A stretch of DNA of 64,000 nucleotides from Scleromitrula shiraiana. Lineage: Eukaryota > Ascomycota > Leotiomycetes > Helotiales > Sclerotiniaceae. Made by a program: the position numbers and the translations under genes. The notes under the pieces were generated by a model that saw only the letters and a program-made list of their open reading frames with translations, was not told the DNA's origin and ran no database searches. This document shows positions 1-11,217 of the stretch, piece after piece. Each line of letters begins with the position of its first letter. The stretch's first letter is position 1. The DNA is taken from positions 1,363,501 through 1,427,500 of the forward strand of contig JABELC010000008.1 in NCBI GenBank assembly GCA_028455995.1, given 5' to 3'.

Positions 1-1117
1 AAGTTGATCATATTACGACGAAGTACACCAAGAGGAACAGTACAAACAATCGCATCAGCAACGAAAGTGGAGTTATTGCCTTCCTTCGTTGATTCCACGA
101 TGATAGAGTCATCTTCATGTCCCCATGTAATATTTTTCACAACCTCACCGAGACGGATGGTGTCTGGGTTCTGGAGGAGTGGTTGAGCTGCCCAGTTGAC
201 AATCTTATCATATCCTCCCTTCATGTATAGGTTTCGCTCGGTGACAAAGTAGCTCAAGTTTTTGGAAGAAGCTTCCTCGATACTAGTACCAATCCACTAC
301 AATTTCAAATTAGTACCAGTTCATAATATGTGCCGTGTTGGTAAACATACAAGCTCAACCTCACGAACAGCCTGTGGAGCCCACTTGCGTTCATTGGAAG
401 TGATGAGTGGATGTTTCTCAACGAAATCATGCACAAAATCTTTTACAGAACGATCAGGAGCATCTGGAGAATTAGTGTAGTAGTACTCAACGTAATCAGC
501 AAATTCATCAGCTACTTTCTTCGCCTTGAATTGTGAACCTGCTCTTCCCTCTTTTGTAAAATACAGGGCTGCTCCGTCGTCGTAGTAATACTCTATGTCT
601 AACTTTGAAATGAGTTGTACAAGCTTGTTCTGTGAAGTTTCATGCATCCATGCAGCACCTAAAGAAAGAAGAATAAGCACACTTTTGCCAGGGAATGGGA
701 TAAACAACCCACATTGTGTGGTCAAGACTTTATTTTTCAGTCCCAACCACCCACAATTGAAGATATTGCCTATTTTTATTAGGTGTATTTACCAATGTCA
801 CGAGTATGGCCGTATTTCCGACTGGTACAGATACGACCACCAATTCGATCGGGTCGTCCTTCCAAGATGGTTACCTCAACTCCATGTCGTTGTAGGACTG
901 ATGCTGCACGCAAACCGGAGATTCCGGCACCCACGACAATTACGTGGGGTTTCTTTTTCTCGCCAGTACCAATCTTGTTTCCATGTTCAAGTCCATTTCT
1001 CAGAGAGAACGACTGTAACTGGTTGATTGGCATTGACGAGGTTCCAATTAGATGGATTGGACGGTTTATTTCGTTTTGATTTAAAGCGCCATGAGCTGAT
1101 ATGGATAGAGTTGACAT
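1..1117 (-). CDS. FAD-dependent amine oxidase (polyamine oxidase/LSD1-like), 5' part only
   Basis: Flavin-containing amine oxidase, expected to oxidise amines (polyamines or similar) with FAD; the substrate cannot be told from this part. Three exons are visible: 1117-793, 658-351 and 296 to beyond the left edge. The first junction joins D-I-G to A-A-W-M-H, the second joins V-E-L to W-I-G-T, and both introns are GT-AG. The dinucleotide-binding motif VVGAGISGLRAA lies at residues 61-72, followed by ILEGRPDRIGGR, the usual second glycine-rich stretch. The third exon carries a YMKGGYDKIV segment and the VCTVPLGVLR segment typical of the family. The N-terminus before the FAD motif is about 55 residues and looks unstructured. 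The 3' end and most of the catalytic domain are outside the window. Family call is firm, specific function open. Confidence 0.88.
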
Positions 1118-2683
1118 ACTGACTCAACATCTGCGTATTATTTGACTATTGGGAATATGATAAGAGGTTGATGCTCGACGAGCTATGCAAGGTCGAGAAA
1201 GTTTTGATATCGAAAGAATTTCCGAGTAGTTTTCAAGGGTAGTAGAAGAACAAAAATGTTCGGTCGTTGTACAAGTTGTATGAAAGGAAACCCGAAGCTG
1301 TTTTTACTAAGTCAATTGAAGGCCGGTGCCCAAAATGATGATAGCAATCAGAGACTACTTGGTTTGGTAGAATCTAGGCAAAATTGAATTCTTGTGCTCG
1401 TTAATGGGAAGAAAAGAAAAGAGAAGTCAAAAACGAGATGGAGGGGCGTAGTAAAATATATTCCTTAGACTTGCACTACAACCAAGCAAGTGGATCATTT
1501 GACCCACGCGGTACAAATAAGATACGATAGGGTATCGTTCCTGACAATCACCTTGTACGTATAGAATGCGACTTGAATTATTGGATTGGCTTGTCCCGGG
1601 CTTGTCTGAGTAACTAACTTGTACAACGAACCAAAACACTAATAATAAGGAAGTTTAGTCAACCAGAGAGGGGTTGTGCTGATTGATTCACTATCTTCCA
1701 CTTATAAAAAATGGAATGAATATAGTTCTAATATCTATCTAAGAGACTTCAAACCTGGGCAAAGTCCATATCAAGATGTAGTGAATATTTTGCAAACTGT
1801 TGATGGTGAATACGTACCAGGTGTTCATGACATAGCACATAATGTACCTCGGGATGTTCAACATCTGGGCACTGAGATCATAGGAAGATGGGGAATTCGA
1901 ATGCATGCTGGTTGGTATCTTTCGGACTCCGCGATTGCTTCGATATTATTATTGTTAGATGCAATCATGTAAAGGTAATGTGCCTGGCTGTATCTGATAC
2001 AATTGATGCGGAGTTTCTTCTCAAAGAAACTACCTAGGTATGAGATTCCAACTTTTTGATTCGAACTTATGCAGATAATCCGTCCACATGATGATAACGA
2101 AGATGTTTGAGTGGATGGCAGGGTGACAAGTTGGCAAGAAGTGGAAGAGATGCGATCCAACGATAAGAAACTCAACTCATTTGATCTCTCCCTCTATATC
2201 CTTATCATTCATTCATCATAGGCAAATAATGTCGATGCAGGTTCGCAATGTTCCAGTTGATCGTTTTGAGCCATTTCTTATTAGGAAGCTATAGGCGGTA
2301 CAGTGGGAGAAAAGCTTATGATTTCAGGGTCTTGATCACTAAACTCAAGGAGGAAGTTACAACCGGAATAAAAAGACGTCTCGGAAGGATTGGGTAGATT
2401 AGACCTTGAAGTAAAGGGAGTATCTTGATGATCGGTAAAGGTTTGGAAAGCTTCAAGCACTTTGAGATACAATGTTTTGATATTGAGTGAGAGACAGTGA
2501 TATCATTTGAATCTTCATAGTATATTATATCTTCTTGTGCTTCTATAATTTTACCATGTTAGTACGAACTTAGGGGCACTATATGCCTATATATAACCTA
2601 AATGACCGGGAAAATATCCGATAATGGATCCAACAAGGGAGATGTCCTCGACATCCAACACCAAAACAGAAAACTTGAATAAT

Positions 2684-2702
2684 AATAATAATAATAATAA
2701 TC
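2684..2702. repeat. (TAA)n microsatellite
   Basis: A perfect AAT/TAA trinucleotide run of about six units in the intergenic region upstream of the MFS transporter. Simple-sequence repeat with no evident function. Confidence 0.8.
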
Positions 2703-3378
2703 CGAAAGATTCAACAGGGAGATATCTGCAACTACTGTACAGAAAGAATCATGCACAATAATACAGTAATGCAAGTAACCTTCCTCCGGCTGCCCCGAAT
2801 CTTGGAAAATCGAATTTACTGTATGCAGATCTCAAAAAGGGTAACCCTGGCCGGCTGGCTGAGAAGAGCCATGGAGGATGTAATGGTAAATGCTTGTATG
2901 GGCGGGAAACCCGTCACAACCTTGCCTTGTCTTGCCTTGTCCTGCCTTCGAAAGTGTCAAGCCTGACAAGATAAGCCTCAAGTCCTATCACAAGCCCACC
3001 CCACCTTAATAAGACCCCACATCTTCAATCTCAAGCCCTACTCGTAACGCAACACGCACATACGTACTCTTTTGTAGCTACAGACACCAATTAGAACTGC
3101 TATAGGGGACAATAAGAGATACTGAGAGATACTGAGAGATACCAAGACCGTGATGCCTTCAGGTATACGTACATATGACGGTTGTACCTACTTTGTATGT
3201 AAAGATGAACATGGGTGACATGGACATGAATTCACATGGAGATGGAGATTTCGGATTATTGGAGAAAGTATAGAGTTGATAGATAACAAACCAACACAGA
3301 CCGGAACGATGCTTCAGTCGGTTGCGTGCTGTAGTCTGTAAATACCTCGGTGGTACTAGTAACTCAGTTGTCAACTGG

Positions 3379-3798
3379 TATTAGAGGGCTCAGGCTTTAG
3401 CAAATTTGAAATATTATTATTTGTTATAAAAATAGTAAAGTATGCTTTATAAATTTTGATAAATGGTCTAATTTCTATTACTACTAGTAGTAATAACATT
3501 ATATTAGTAGATTTAGATCATCTTTAAATAAATACTAGTATCATGATAGTAATATAGTACTACTACTAGTAGTAGTAGTAGTAGTAGTAATATAAATACT
3601 AGTAAATAATTTTTAATATTCGATTATTTATTAAAATTTATTAATAAAAAGTTTAATTTAAAATCGTGATCTTCAAGTTAAATCAATTTTAATTAATTAT
3701 TACTAATATATTAAAAATATGTCTTTAAAAATGATTAATCTAGCTACTAGTATATAATTGAAATTTTATTTCAAAAGTGCTAAAGCCCTTTATTAGAG
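3379..3798. mobile_element. Short AT-rich non-autonomous TIR element (hAT-like MITE candidate)
   Basis: About 400 bp of AT-rich sequence bounded by imperfect inverted repeats. The left end reads GGCTTTAGCAAATTTGAAATA (3393-3413). The right end, reverse-complemented from 3767-3787, reads GGCTTTAGCACTTTTGAAATA, so 19 of 21 positions match. Outside the ends an 8-bp direct repeat TATTAGAG occurs at 3379-3386 and 3791-3798, which fits an 8-bp hAT-type target duplication. The spacing between duplication and repeat differs by a few bases on the two sides. The interior has no ORF and contains trinucleotide palindromes of the (ACT)n(AGT)n type. Transposon class is an inference. Confidence 0.6.
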
Positions 3799-4018
3799 AT
3801 CTATCCTTATCATACCCAAATGAACAAATCTTGATTAGAACGGATGAATAGGTTTAATACTAGTAGGCATGTACAATAGAGTAATCAAGATTGTAGATCT
3901 CTCCCTATAATCTTTCCCTCCTCAATACTATCTATCAATCTACAGCTCGTACAACTTTACGGAAATACTACTTGAGATAAAAGGGAAATCCCTAGAGAAG
4001 TTATTAGGACTAGAGAAG

Positions 4019-4048
4019 TATATCTATATCTATATCTATATCTATATG
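4019..4048. repeat. (TATCTA)n hexanucleotide repeat
   Basis: About four to five tandem copies of a TATCTA unit about 400 bp upstream of the MFS transporter start. Simple repeat with no assigned role. Confidence 0.75.
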
Positions 4049-4441
4049 AAAATCAGCCCGTTTTCCATCATATCTCATAATGAAAACTAGATAACAAACT
4101 CCAAGCAAATGCAATACAATTAATTCAATTCAACTGATCTGATCTGATATGAACTGAACTACACAATTCATTTAATTATTTTTTTATTTTCATTTTTTTA
4201 TCTGCTATACAAAAGTTTCTATTTAGAAAAGTTCAACTAGGTTGTTCTTCTTGTTCTTGTCAATTCTTACCCACCATTCTGCCGGCACTATAATTTTTTT
4301 TTCCCCTCCAATTTGTATTTCCGTTTATAACGAATTTCACCATCTTCCTACCCAACCAGCCATTCCCAATATTCCAATCCCTCATCATTACCCGAATAAT
4401 TCTACCTTCATCTTTCACCCGCGCCGTGGTCTTCACTACAA

Positions 4442-6124
4442 ATGTCGCACGGCGCGATGGATGTTATGGAGGATGAAGATTTCATTCCCGGTACCTCTCG
4501 ACTGGTCGAAGATATAGAACAGACGGAAAATTCCACCCTCATCAAACATGGCGATATCGTACTCGAACCACAACCTACCAATTCCCCTCACGATCCTCTC
4601 AATTGGTCCCTGACGAGGAAATATTGGCATGCTACGCTCGTTTGTTTCATTACCGCTCTTACCGCTGCTACATCCAACGATGCGGGTTCCGCTCAGGATG
4701 GCATGAATGAGGAATTAGGTCTTTCTTACGATACGATGAATATTGGCGCCGGGGTATTGTTTATTGGGGTTGGGTATTGGACGTTGTTGATCTCCCCGGC
4801 TGCATGGTTATACGGTCGCAGAATTCCGTATATCATTTGCTTGGCCATGGGAGTCATAGGCGCAATCTGGTTGGCGAGAGTTGAGGGTTTGGAGGATTCC
4901 ATTTGGAATCAACTCTTTGTTGGCGCCTCGGAAGCTTGTGCTGAAGCAAATGTCCAACTTTCTCTTTCGGATATCTTCTTCCAACATCAGCGTGGTACTG
5001 TGCTTGGTATTTACGTTTTGTCTACTAGTATCGGTACATATCTCGGTCCCCTCATCGCATCTTATATCGGTGGAGGAATGGGCTGGCGCTGGATTGGATG
5101 GTGGTCAGTCATAATTTCCAGTGTGACAATTCTTATCTGCTATTTCACACTCGAAGAAACCATGTTCGAGCGTCCCGAATCTGCATACCAAGTTCCCACT
5201 ATTAACGGCACCAACCCCGAAAACAATCCCAAGTTGGATCCTAGCAACGAAAAGGAAACTTCTTTTATCAAGAACGCTTCCGACACACCACCCAGCCCTA
5301 CCACCAACCCAGCCACGGCAAAAGATACATCATCCCTCACCCCCGCCAAGAAGCCCTTCCGCGAACGCATCCGACTCATCACACCCGCCTCCAACCTCCG
5401 CGGCACAGGATTCAAACAATACTGTTCCCGACTCCTCCACACCCTCCGCATCTTCAGCTTTCCCGCCGTATGGTACTCAGGCCTACAATGGGGATCCCAA
5501 GATGCCTGGCTAACATTCTACCTCACGCTCGAAGAAGACAACTGGACCTCCCCACCCTTCAACTACAGTTCCACCGCCAGCGGCCTCATGAACATCCCCT
5601 GCCTCATCGGCGCCGTGATCGGTTGTTTCTGGGGCGGATACCTCTCCGATGTATTCGTGCTCTGGTATTCGAAAAAATACCGAAATGGTATCCTGGAAGC
5701 TGAAGATCGTCTCTGGATGATGTACCCCTGTGCGATTTTTTCTCCGCTGGGCATGTTTCTCTTCGGGCTCGGAACCGCATATGCATGGTCGTGGCCCGCG
5801 CCGTACGTAGGACTTGGATTTATTGGATTCGGCTGGGGCTGCGCGGGTGATCTGTCTATGTCCTATCTCATGGATGCGTACCCAGAGATGGTACTAGAGG
5901 GAATGGTAGGAGTATCCGTGATTAATAATACGATCGGGTGTATATTTACGTTTGCGGCGAGTCCGTGGTTGGATACGGGACTGCAGAATACTTTTATTGC
6001 GATTGGCGTGTTGGATTTTGTCTTCGTTATGTGTACCTGGCCGATGATGGTTTATGGGAAGAGTTGTAGGGTTTGGACTAAGAAGATGTATTTGAATTTT
6101 GTTAGGAGCAGGGATGATTTATGA
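4442..6124 (+). CDS. MFS transporter, DHA1/Hol1-like
   Basis: Intronless 560-residue major facilitator superfamily transporter, expected in the plasma membrane as a proton-coupled importer or exporter; the substrate is unknown. A cytosolic acidic N-terminus of about 60 residues (with the HDPLNWSLTRKYWH segment seen in fungal DHA1-type carriers) precedes the first membrane span. Six spans follow to about residue 240, including a GRRIPYIICLAMGV segment at the loop 2-3 position. A long hydrophilic Pro/Thr/Asn-rich central loop (about residues 245-325) separates the second six-span half, which ends in a short basic tail. The start ATG directly follows a CT-rich leader. The length and the long central loop fit Hol1-like fungal carriers. 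It stands alone with no biosynthetic neighbours. Confidence 0.9.
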   Translation: MSHGAMDVMEDEDFIPGTSRLVEDIEQTENSTLIKHGDIVLEPQPTNSPHDPLNWSLTRKYWHATLVCFITALTAATSNDAGSAQDGMNEELGLSYDTMNIGAGVLFIGVGYWTLLISPAAWLYGRRIPYIICLAMGVIGAIWLARVEGLEDSIWNQLFVGASEACAEANVQLSLSDIFFQHQRGTVLGIYVLSTSIGTYLGPLIASYIGGGMGWRWIGWWSVIISSVTILICYFTLEETMFERPESAYQVPTINGTNPENNPKLDPSNEKETSFIKNASDTPPSPTTNPATAKDTSSLTPAKKPFRERIRLITPASNLRGTGFKQYCSRLLHTLRIFSFPAVWYSGLQWGSQDAWLTFYLTLEEDNWTSPPFNYSSTASGLMNIPCLIGAVIGCFWGGYLSDVFVLWYSKKYRNGILEAEDRLWMMYPCAIFSPLGMFLFGLGTAYAWSWPAPYVGLGFIGFGWGCAGDLSMSYLMDAYPEMVLEGMVGVSVINNTIGCIFTFAASPWLDTGLQNTFIAIGVLDFVFVMCTWPMMVYGKSCRVWTKKMYLNFVRSRDDL

Positions 6125-6692
6125 CGTGATGGTTTGGATTTGGTTTTGAGGTTGGGGTTGGGGTCCGTGTTTGCGTTGCATAGAGGGAGAGATTGTGTTA
6201 ATGATGGTGGAATTGGTGAGGCTGAGGTTTTTCGTTTGTTAAGATTTAGAATTAAATACCCAGAATGTTATTTTTTCCTCACATGTCAGCTGCGTCTGCA
6301 GTCCCTGTTGAATTGTACAGTATTAAGTACATTGGGAGTACCGAAAGTGACCATCGCTCTGGAATGTTATTCGCTTCTCCCCGGATAAAAATATTAATCC
6401 ATCACTGTCCATTTCATAGGTGTTAGCCCTTTCATTGCAAAACCGACAGGCAGATAGAATACTCGTCAGACTTTTATTTCCATAGTTGCTGAGTGCACAA
6501 TTTGACACAAGAAGTATCCTTTACAAACCTCCTTCCAATTCCAAATAAGCAGTTCAATCTAATTTCAACCAATCCAATCCAATCTAAAACCATCATTTCC
6601 CTACTTTCACCATCCCCCTTTTTCTTTTTTTTCTTTCTTTCTCCAGCCATACCATACCTTCCACCCCCTCCCCCTCCTTTTCACAAACCAAC
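6125..6692. other. Convergent intergenic region (3' UTRs)
   Basis: Lies between the stop codons of the MFS transporter (+) and the Ser-rich gene (-). It holds both 3' untranslated regions and a CT-rich stretch near 6600-6690. No gene is seen. Confidence 0.7.
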
Positions 6693-8812
6693 CTAATCAT
6701 CCTCCGCACTAATCCTAATCTCAATATCCGACACCACCCCCAACCTCGAACCCTTCTTCCGTCCATGAGTCGGACAAGTCCCCTGCCCACCCGAACTATG
6801 CTTCGGATTCGCCGCACAAAGCGGACTGTTAGGAAGATGATCCGGTACGTTGAAGGGAAAGAGACTAGGATCCGAAACTATAGATGTTGAATGTACAGCC
6901 AAGGAGCTACTTGAATTTGAATGCGAACTAGATTCTTCAACTGATGTAGCTTTCAATTGCGACTTGTTCGAGCGGTTGGAATTGGAATCGGACGATTGTT
7001 TGTGCGATGATTCGCCGCTTACGAAGCGACTGAGGGCGCTGCGTGAGGATTGTCGGGATCCCGAGGGGGGTGGTCGAAGTTCCATTGGTCTGTGATTCGA
7101 AGAGGTTGCGCCAGCGGTGGGGACTTGTAGGTACGCTTTTTCGGGGATTCGTGATTCGGTGGAGTTTCCCTTGGTGGATCGCAAGCTTGGGGTTATTGAT
7201 CGGATGCTGGGGACTATGGATCGAATGCTGGGGGTTATGGATCGAATACTGGGAGTTATGGAGCGGGAGCTGGGGGTTGTGGGTGAATTGGAAACGTATG
7301 TTTCTCCTGGGGCTAGAGTCTGGAATCGGGGAGGCGTGTGGATTCGTCGCGCTTCCTATAAATCGTCAATCCGTGATTGGCATAGTGTAAATACATTTGG
7401 GATTCAGGGGTTTGATGTCGGAGTGTGTAAATAATTGGAAGATACTTGTGGAGGCGATGCTCGCGAGTTTTTCTGGGAGTATTGCTGCACGATTGGTGTA
7501 CATACCGATGGAAGAAAGTTCGGTCCATTTGCTTCAGATATTTCAACTGTGGTTGTTAGCGTTAGGGTCTTGATAGCAAATGAGTGTAAAGTTTACCTTT
7601 CACAAATGATTTACCCTGTGCGCCGACATATCGTGCCTCAGACTTCGGTGTTCCCATTGGAGTCTTCCCCATCAATAATTCATGTACAGAACTAGAAGCC
7701 GATAACATAGAAATCTCCGAAAACCTTCGCCATGGAGCAATGCCAAACTTGAATCGACGTTTTGTCTCGACAGAAGTTGTTTCCGATGCAGCAGTTTCAA
7801 CGGCTTTTTCGGCGACTCTCTCGGCTTCGGCGCGATCAAAATAACTTGTCACGCCTTCAAGCATTATTGCGGTAGAAGAGTGTAAGCGAGTTGGTGTTTT
7901 AGATGGTTCATCGGCCTCATGACGCTATATAATGTTAGTATTTCTTTGACCGGACTCATGCATTTTTTTGAAACATACTCTTCGCATTCTTCTAGAGAAA
8001 GGTACTGCAAGACTACGCTTCGTTTTACAATATAATCCTTCAGGTTCACCTGTTGGAGAAACATAACGAGGGTATGTTGGCGAAAGACTGTGTATCTTTT
8101 CGAGTAACCTCGCTCTCCTGCTCGACACTCCAGAGCCAGAATGCGAATTGTGGGAACCTTGAAATGAAGTTCCAGATCTTCGCTTGGGAGAAAGGCTTCC
8201 AAAGAATCTACCCAAAGATCTTGGTGAAGTAGAATTCCATAAATCTTCAAAATCATTGCTCTTGCGCTCACGAGGCCTAAACCAATTGTTGAGTTTACTA
8301 CTTTTACGATGTTTCAATTGATCGGTCGGGTGGGTGTAAACCGATGCATCTCGCTCCCGCTCTGCCCAATATCCTCCAGGAAACCACACCCATTCACAGC
8401 CTTCACGAGGGGAACGAGGAGGATCAATTGGTTGCATAGGCACGGTAGGTTTTGCATCATGATCCCTAGAAAAATTCCAATCCGAATTAGGTTGAGGCAA
8501 CGGAGATGTCATTGGATGCCGCTTGATTGAAGTTGACCGAGTCGAGTCCAAATTCCTACCATCATACAATCTCGTCACATTCCAATCTTCGACGTTTGGC
8601 TGCGTTGGGGACTGTGGTTCGTCAGTTTTCGAATGTTTGCGTCTGGTTCTGGGGCCAATGAATGGGGATAAATCTATTGAATCGTCACTAAGTGATGTTT
8701 TGGCTCTTCTGAGATCGAAATATGATGTGGGTGCGTGATTCGGGTGTATTTTTGTGGGAGACGCGGGTCCGTCGAGTGTGGCCTGACAACGAAAGCAGCC
8801 CGAACGTATCAT
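6693..8812 (-). CDS. Ser-rich hypothetical protein with conserved Cys/His C-terminus
   Basis: Three-exon model: 8812-7979, 7924-7615 and 7351-6693, giving 600 residues in frame. The first intron is a clean GTATGT...TATAG. The second (about 260 bp) is less certain: it uses a GTAAAT donor and an AAG acceptor, which is what keeps the frame to the C-terminus. The N-terminus has a CxxC-type pair (GCFRCQ) and an aromatic segment with CEWVWFPGGYWAERERD. The middle is basic and disordered. Exon 3 starts with tandem copies of the heptad SIRSITP, is then Ser/Asn-rich, and ends with LFPFNVPDHLPNSPLCAANP followed by a GQGTCPTHGRKK segment, a Pro/Cys/His pattern I associate with conserved fungal proteins of unknown function. 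No enzyme domain is recognised. Confidence 0.68.
7186..7276 (-). repeat. 21-bp coding minisatellite (about 4 copies)
   Basis: Four imperfect tandem copies of a 21-bp unit lie inside the last exon of the Ser-rich gene. On the plus strand each unit is close to GTTATGGATCGAATGCTGGGG. In the coding frame it gives repeated R-S-I-T-P-S-I heptads. Because the unit is seven codons long, copy-number change keeps the reading frame. Confidence 0.85.
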
Positions 8813-9601
8813 AACGTCTTGCTTTGCTGATAGAGTAATTGGGATGCTACCCAGGTATTAAATATTAGGTATTAAAGGTAATAATGATCTAGGATGCGAA
8901 GTTATAGAATAATGGGAAAATTGTGGTTTGAGGGAAATTAATTTTAAGCAATTGAAACTCCTTTCAGTACAACAACCGCCTGGGTTGCTACTGCCAATTG
9001 AAATCTTAAAGTCTGCCAGAGTCTTTGGGCAAGTACATTGCTAAGGAGATTATAGAATAGAATAGAATAGAAATATGAACAAATTAAGATATTATATTAT
9101 TGAAAAAAAAAGAGAACAAGTTCCTCGACAAAAGAAGAGCTCAAGTGTTTAGGTCTATATGAGAAGAAATGAATGGGAAGCATGACGATTATATGTTGGT
9201 TTAGTTCGGTTTATGTCGGGATTTGAGTATCGTCATAGTCCACCCACGCCAGTGCTTGTCTACTTAGTAGATAAGTATTTCTGGGGCCGCTAGTCTACCG
9301 ACAGATACCTAGTATCTGAGGTAGAAATCAAATGAAAATGCTGCGAAGAACATATTTGCAGAGAATACTATACCACACCTAATGATCACATGTGAGAGAA
9401 ACCATTCGGAGATAGAAATATGTTTTAGAAAGCCTTGGATTGTAATCGTTTTGAGGTAAAACTTGTCCTACCACGGTCCATTATAGACAAGCTATACAAG
9501 GAGTTATACATACCCACATCATCCTCTCCCCATCCGTATCCCCGGACCACCCCTCATATCCATACCATCAATATATCTCCCCTTTACCTCATTATATGCA
9601 C
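8813..9601. other. Intergenic, promoter of the Ser-rich gene and 3' region of CUE1
   Basis: Tandem arrangement of two minus-strand genes. It contains a short (AATAG)n run near 9054-9069 and poly-A/T tracts. No coding exon is supported. Confidence 0.65.
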
Positions 9602-10285
9602 CTACCCACTCTGTGACGCTTCTGCTGCCACTTTGGCTTCCATTTTTCTCCTAGCCGCTAATATCATCTCTTCCCTCCTCCTTTGTAACAAAGCTTGTCT
9701 TTCCCCCTTATTCGCACTCCATGCTTGACCCCCTTGATTCTTTTTCGCTTCTGAAGCTTCCGCTGCTTGTTTTTCAGCCTCTTGCTCTGCTAATTTCGCC
9801 TTGAGATTATATCTCGTTATTAAATCTGGTTGACTGGGTTTGGATTGTGGTACTGGACTTGATGAGGCTGGAGATGCTGCTGGGAGAGGTGGCTGAAAGG
9901 ATTGTGGAGGCTGTTTAAAAGGACAAAAGGTTAGTAAATGATGCTCCATTGATAGACTCTCGTTATTATAGAGAGTACAGCTACTAGAAAGTTCAATAAA
10001 ACTCACATTTTCCAATCCTCTGCCACTTAATATCCTTTCCGTAGTAGCCGCCACATTTCCCCCGTTTCTCTGCAAATCCCACATAATATTCCGCCTCGAG
10101 ACCTGCGGGAACACCTGCTGCACACGCTCTACATCTGCCTCCCTCGCGCGAACATTATTCGACCCTATGTTGCGATTCGGACCCGGCGCGGTATTCGATG
10201 GAGAAAAGAAAAGATATCGTACGGCGAGGCCACCGACAAGGATGATTATAAGAAGTTGTGGAATATTAACTGTTTGGTCTGACAT
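9602..10285 (-). CDS. CUE1: CUE-domain ER membrane protein, Cue1-like
   Basis: Predicted ER membrane anchor that recruits and activates the ubiquitin-conjugating enzyme Ubc7 in ER-associated degradation, by similarity to yeast Cue1. Two exons: 10285-10007 and 9910-9602. The 96-bp intron (GTGAGT donor, CAG acceptor) is a multiple of three and contains no stop, so an unspliced read-through would stay open. The N-terminus is a single hydrophobic segment, about residues 9-27 (PQLLIIILVGGLAVRYLFF). The CUE domain follows at about residues 45-95, with VERVQQVFPQVSRRNIMWDL and the downstream leucine region. The C-terminal third is a charged, Ala/Gln/Lys-rich helix (RYNLKAKLAEQEAEKQ onward), the usual place of the Ubc7-binding region. 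Spliced length is about 195 residues, normal for the family. Confidence 0.88.
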   Translation of the reverse strand: MSDQTVNIPQLLIIILVGGLAVRYLFFSPSNTAPGPNRNIGSNNVRAREADVERVQQVFPQVSRRNIMWDLQRNGGNVAATTERILSGRGLENVSFIELSSSCTLYNNESLSMEHHLLTFCPFKQPPQSFQPPLPAASPASSSPVPQSKPSQPDLITRYNLKAKLAEQEAEKQAAEASEAKKNQGGQAWSANKGERQALLQRRREEMILAARRKMEAKVAAEASQSG

Positions 10286-11217
10286 TGTAGGTAACTTAAC
10301 CTCAACTCAGAGCAAAAGAAAGGAAGCAAGTATCGTGGATGTTGTGTCTTATCTTGAGATGATATAGTGGTTGCGGTTGCAATATACTGTTGATCGAACT
10401 ACTAGAATCTGATAGGCCGGTATTTCCAACTTGAGAAATGATATCTATCTATGATTAAAGAAGTATTTCGAACGTAATCGACATATAAAAACCTATAGAG
10501 AATTGAAGTATAGACAACATAAGGACTCGAAGTTGGAAGTTGTTTTAAAGCAAAATGTGGCTGAGGAATGAATTGTCCTCTCAGTGGAAGCAGCGGAGCG
10601 GGAGTAAGCCGAACTCGCTCTAAAATTGCGGAGTATGTATAGACAGTATCAGTATCGTCAGCGTTCCTCTATAAATCCCAATCACTTTACTGATATTGAT
10701 ATTGATATTGATATTGATCGTATGAAAGTATCAAAGTGAAAATATAAATTTATATTGAAGTCACAATAATTTTCGGAATCTTTTCCCATCAAAGCTCCTG
10801 ATAAGAAAATGGATGAAATTAGAAGCGACATTCTTTACTAACAAACAAGTTCTTTATTGTGTTTTGATCCTTTTATAGACTGTGGCCATACAAACAAAGT
10901 ACGAAGGTAGTAGGTTCATTACGGCACGAAAGCAAAATTTCAAAATTCTTTTCACTGCTAATATGATGGTAATATTCATTGGAAATGCCACGCTAAATTG
11001 CGACTATAGTACATTAGACCAGCCTCCTGGTGCTCCCTATTATTTGATCATCTAATCATTATATTCCCTGGGTATCAATCATTCCAATGCATCTGTCCTT
11101 AACTCGACTTTTCTCTCGTCAACTTCTCAAGGACCAGAGATCCACGCAGTATAATGGTATCACAATTCATCTCCAATCAATCTCCTCACATCCCCATCTT
11201 CCTATCTACCGGCCAAT
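10286..11217. other. Intergenic, CUE1 promoter and 3' region of the DUF7053-like gene
   Basis: Contains about four tandem copies of GATATT near 10692-10718. No supported exon or RNA gene is seen. Confidence 0.65.
10692..10718. repeat. (GATATT)n hexanucleotide repeat
   Basis: About four and a half tandem copies of TGATAT/GATATT roughly 400 bp upstream of CUE1. Simple repeat with no assigned role. Confidence 0.75.

Larger units (their letters stand above)
1118..4441. other. 3.3-kb intergenic region between divergent genes
   Basis: Separates the amine oxidase (-) from the MFS transporter (+), so it holds both promoters. I see no convincing coding exon. It contains a short (TAA)n run near 2680-2702, three direct copies of an ATACTGAGAG unit near 3118-3142, a TIR-bounded AT-rich element at 3379-3798, and a (TATCTA)n run near 4019-4048. 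CT-rich sequence directly precedes the transporter start, as is common in fungal promoters. Confidence 0.7.

Noticed and set aside
6593..6817. Arg/Gly-rich minus-strand ORF
   Set aside because: Alternative frame over the 3' end of the Ser-rich gene and CT-rich intergenic sequence; low complexity only.
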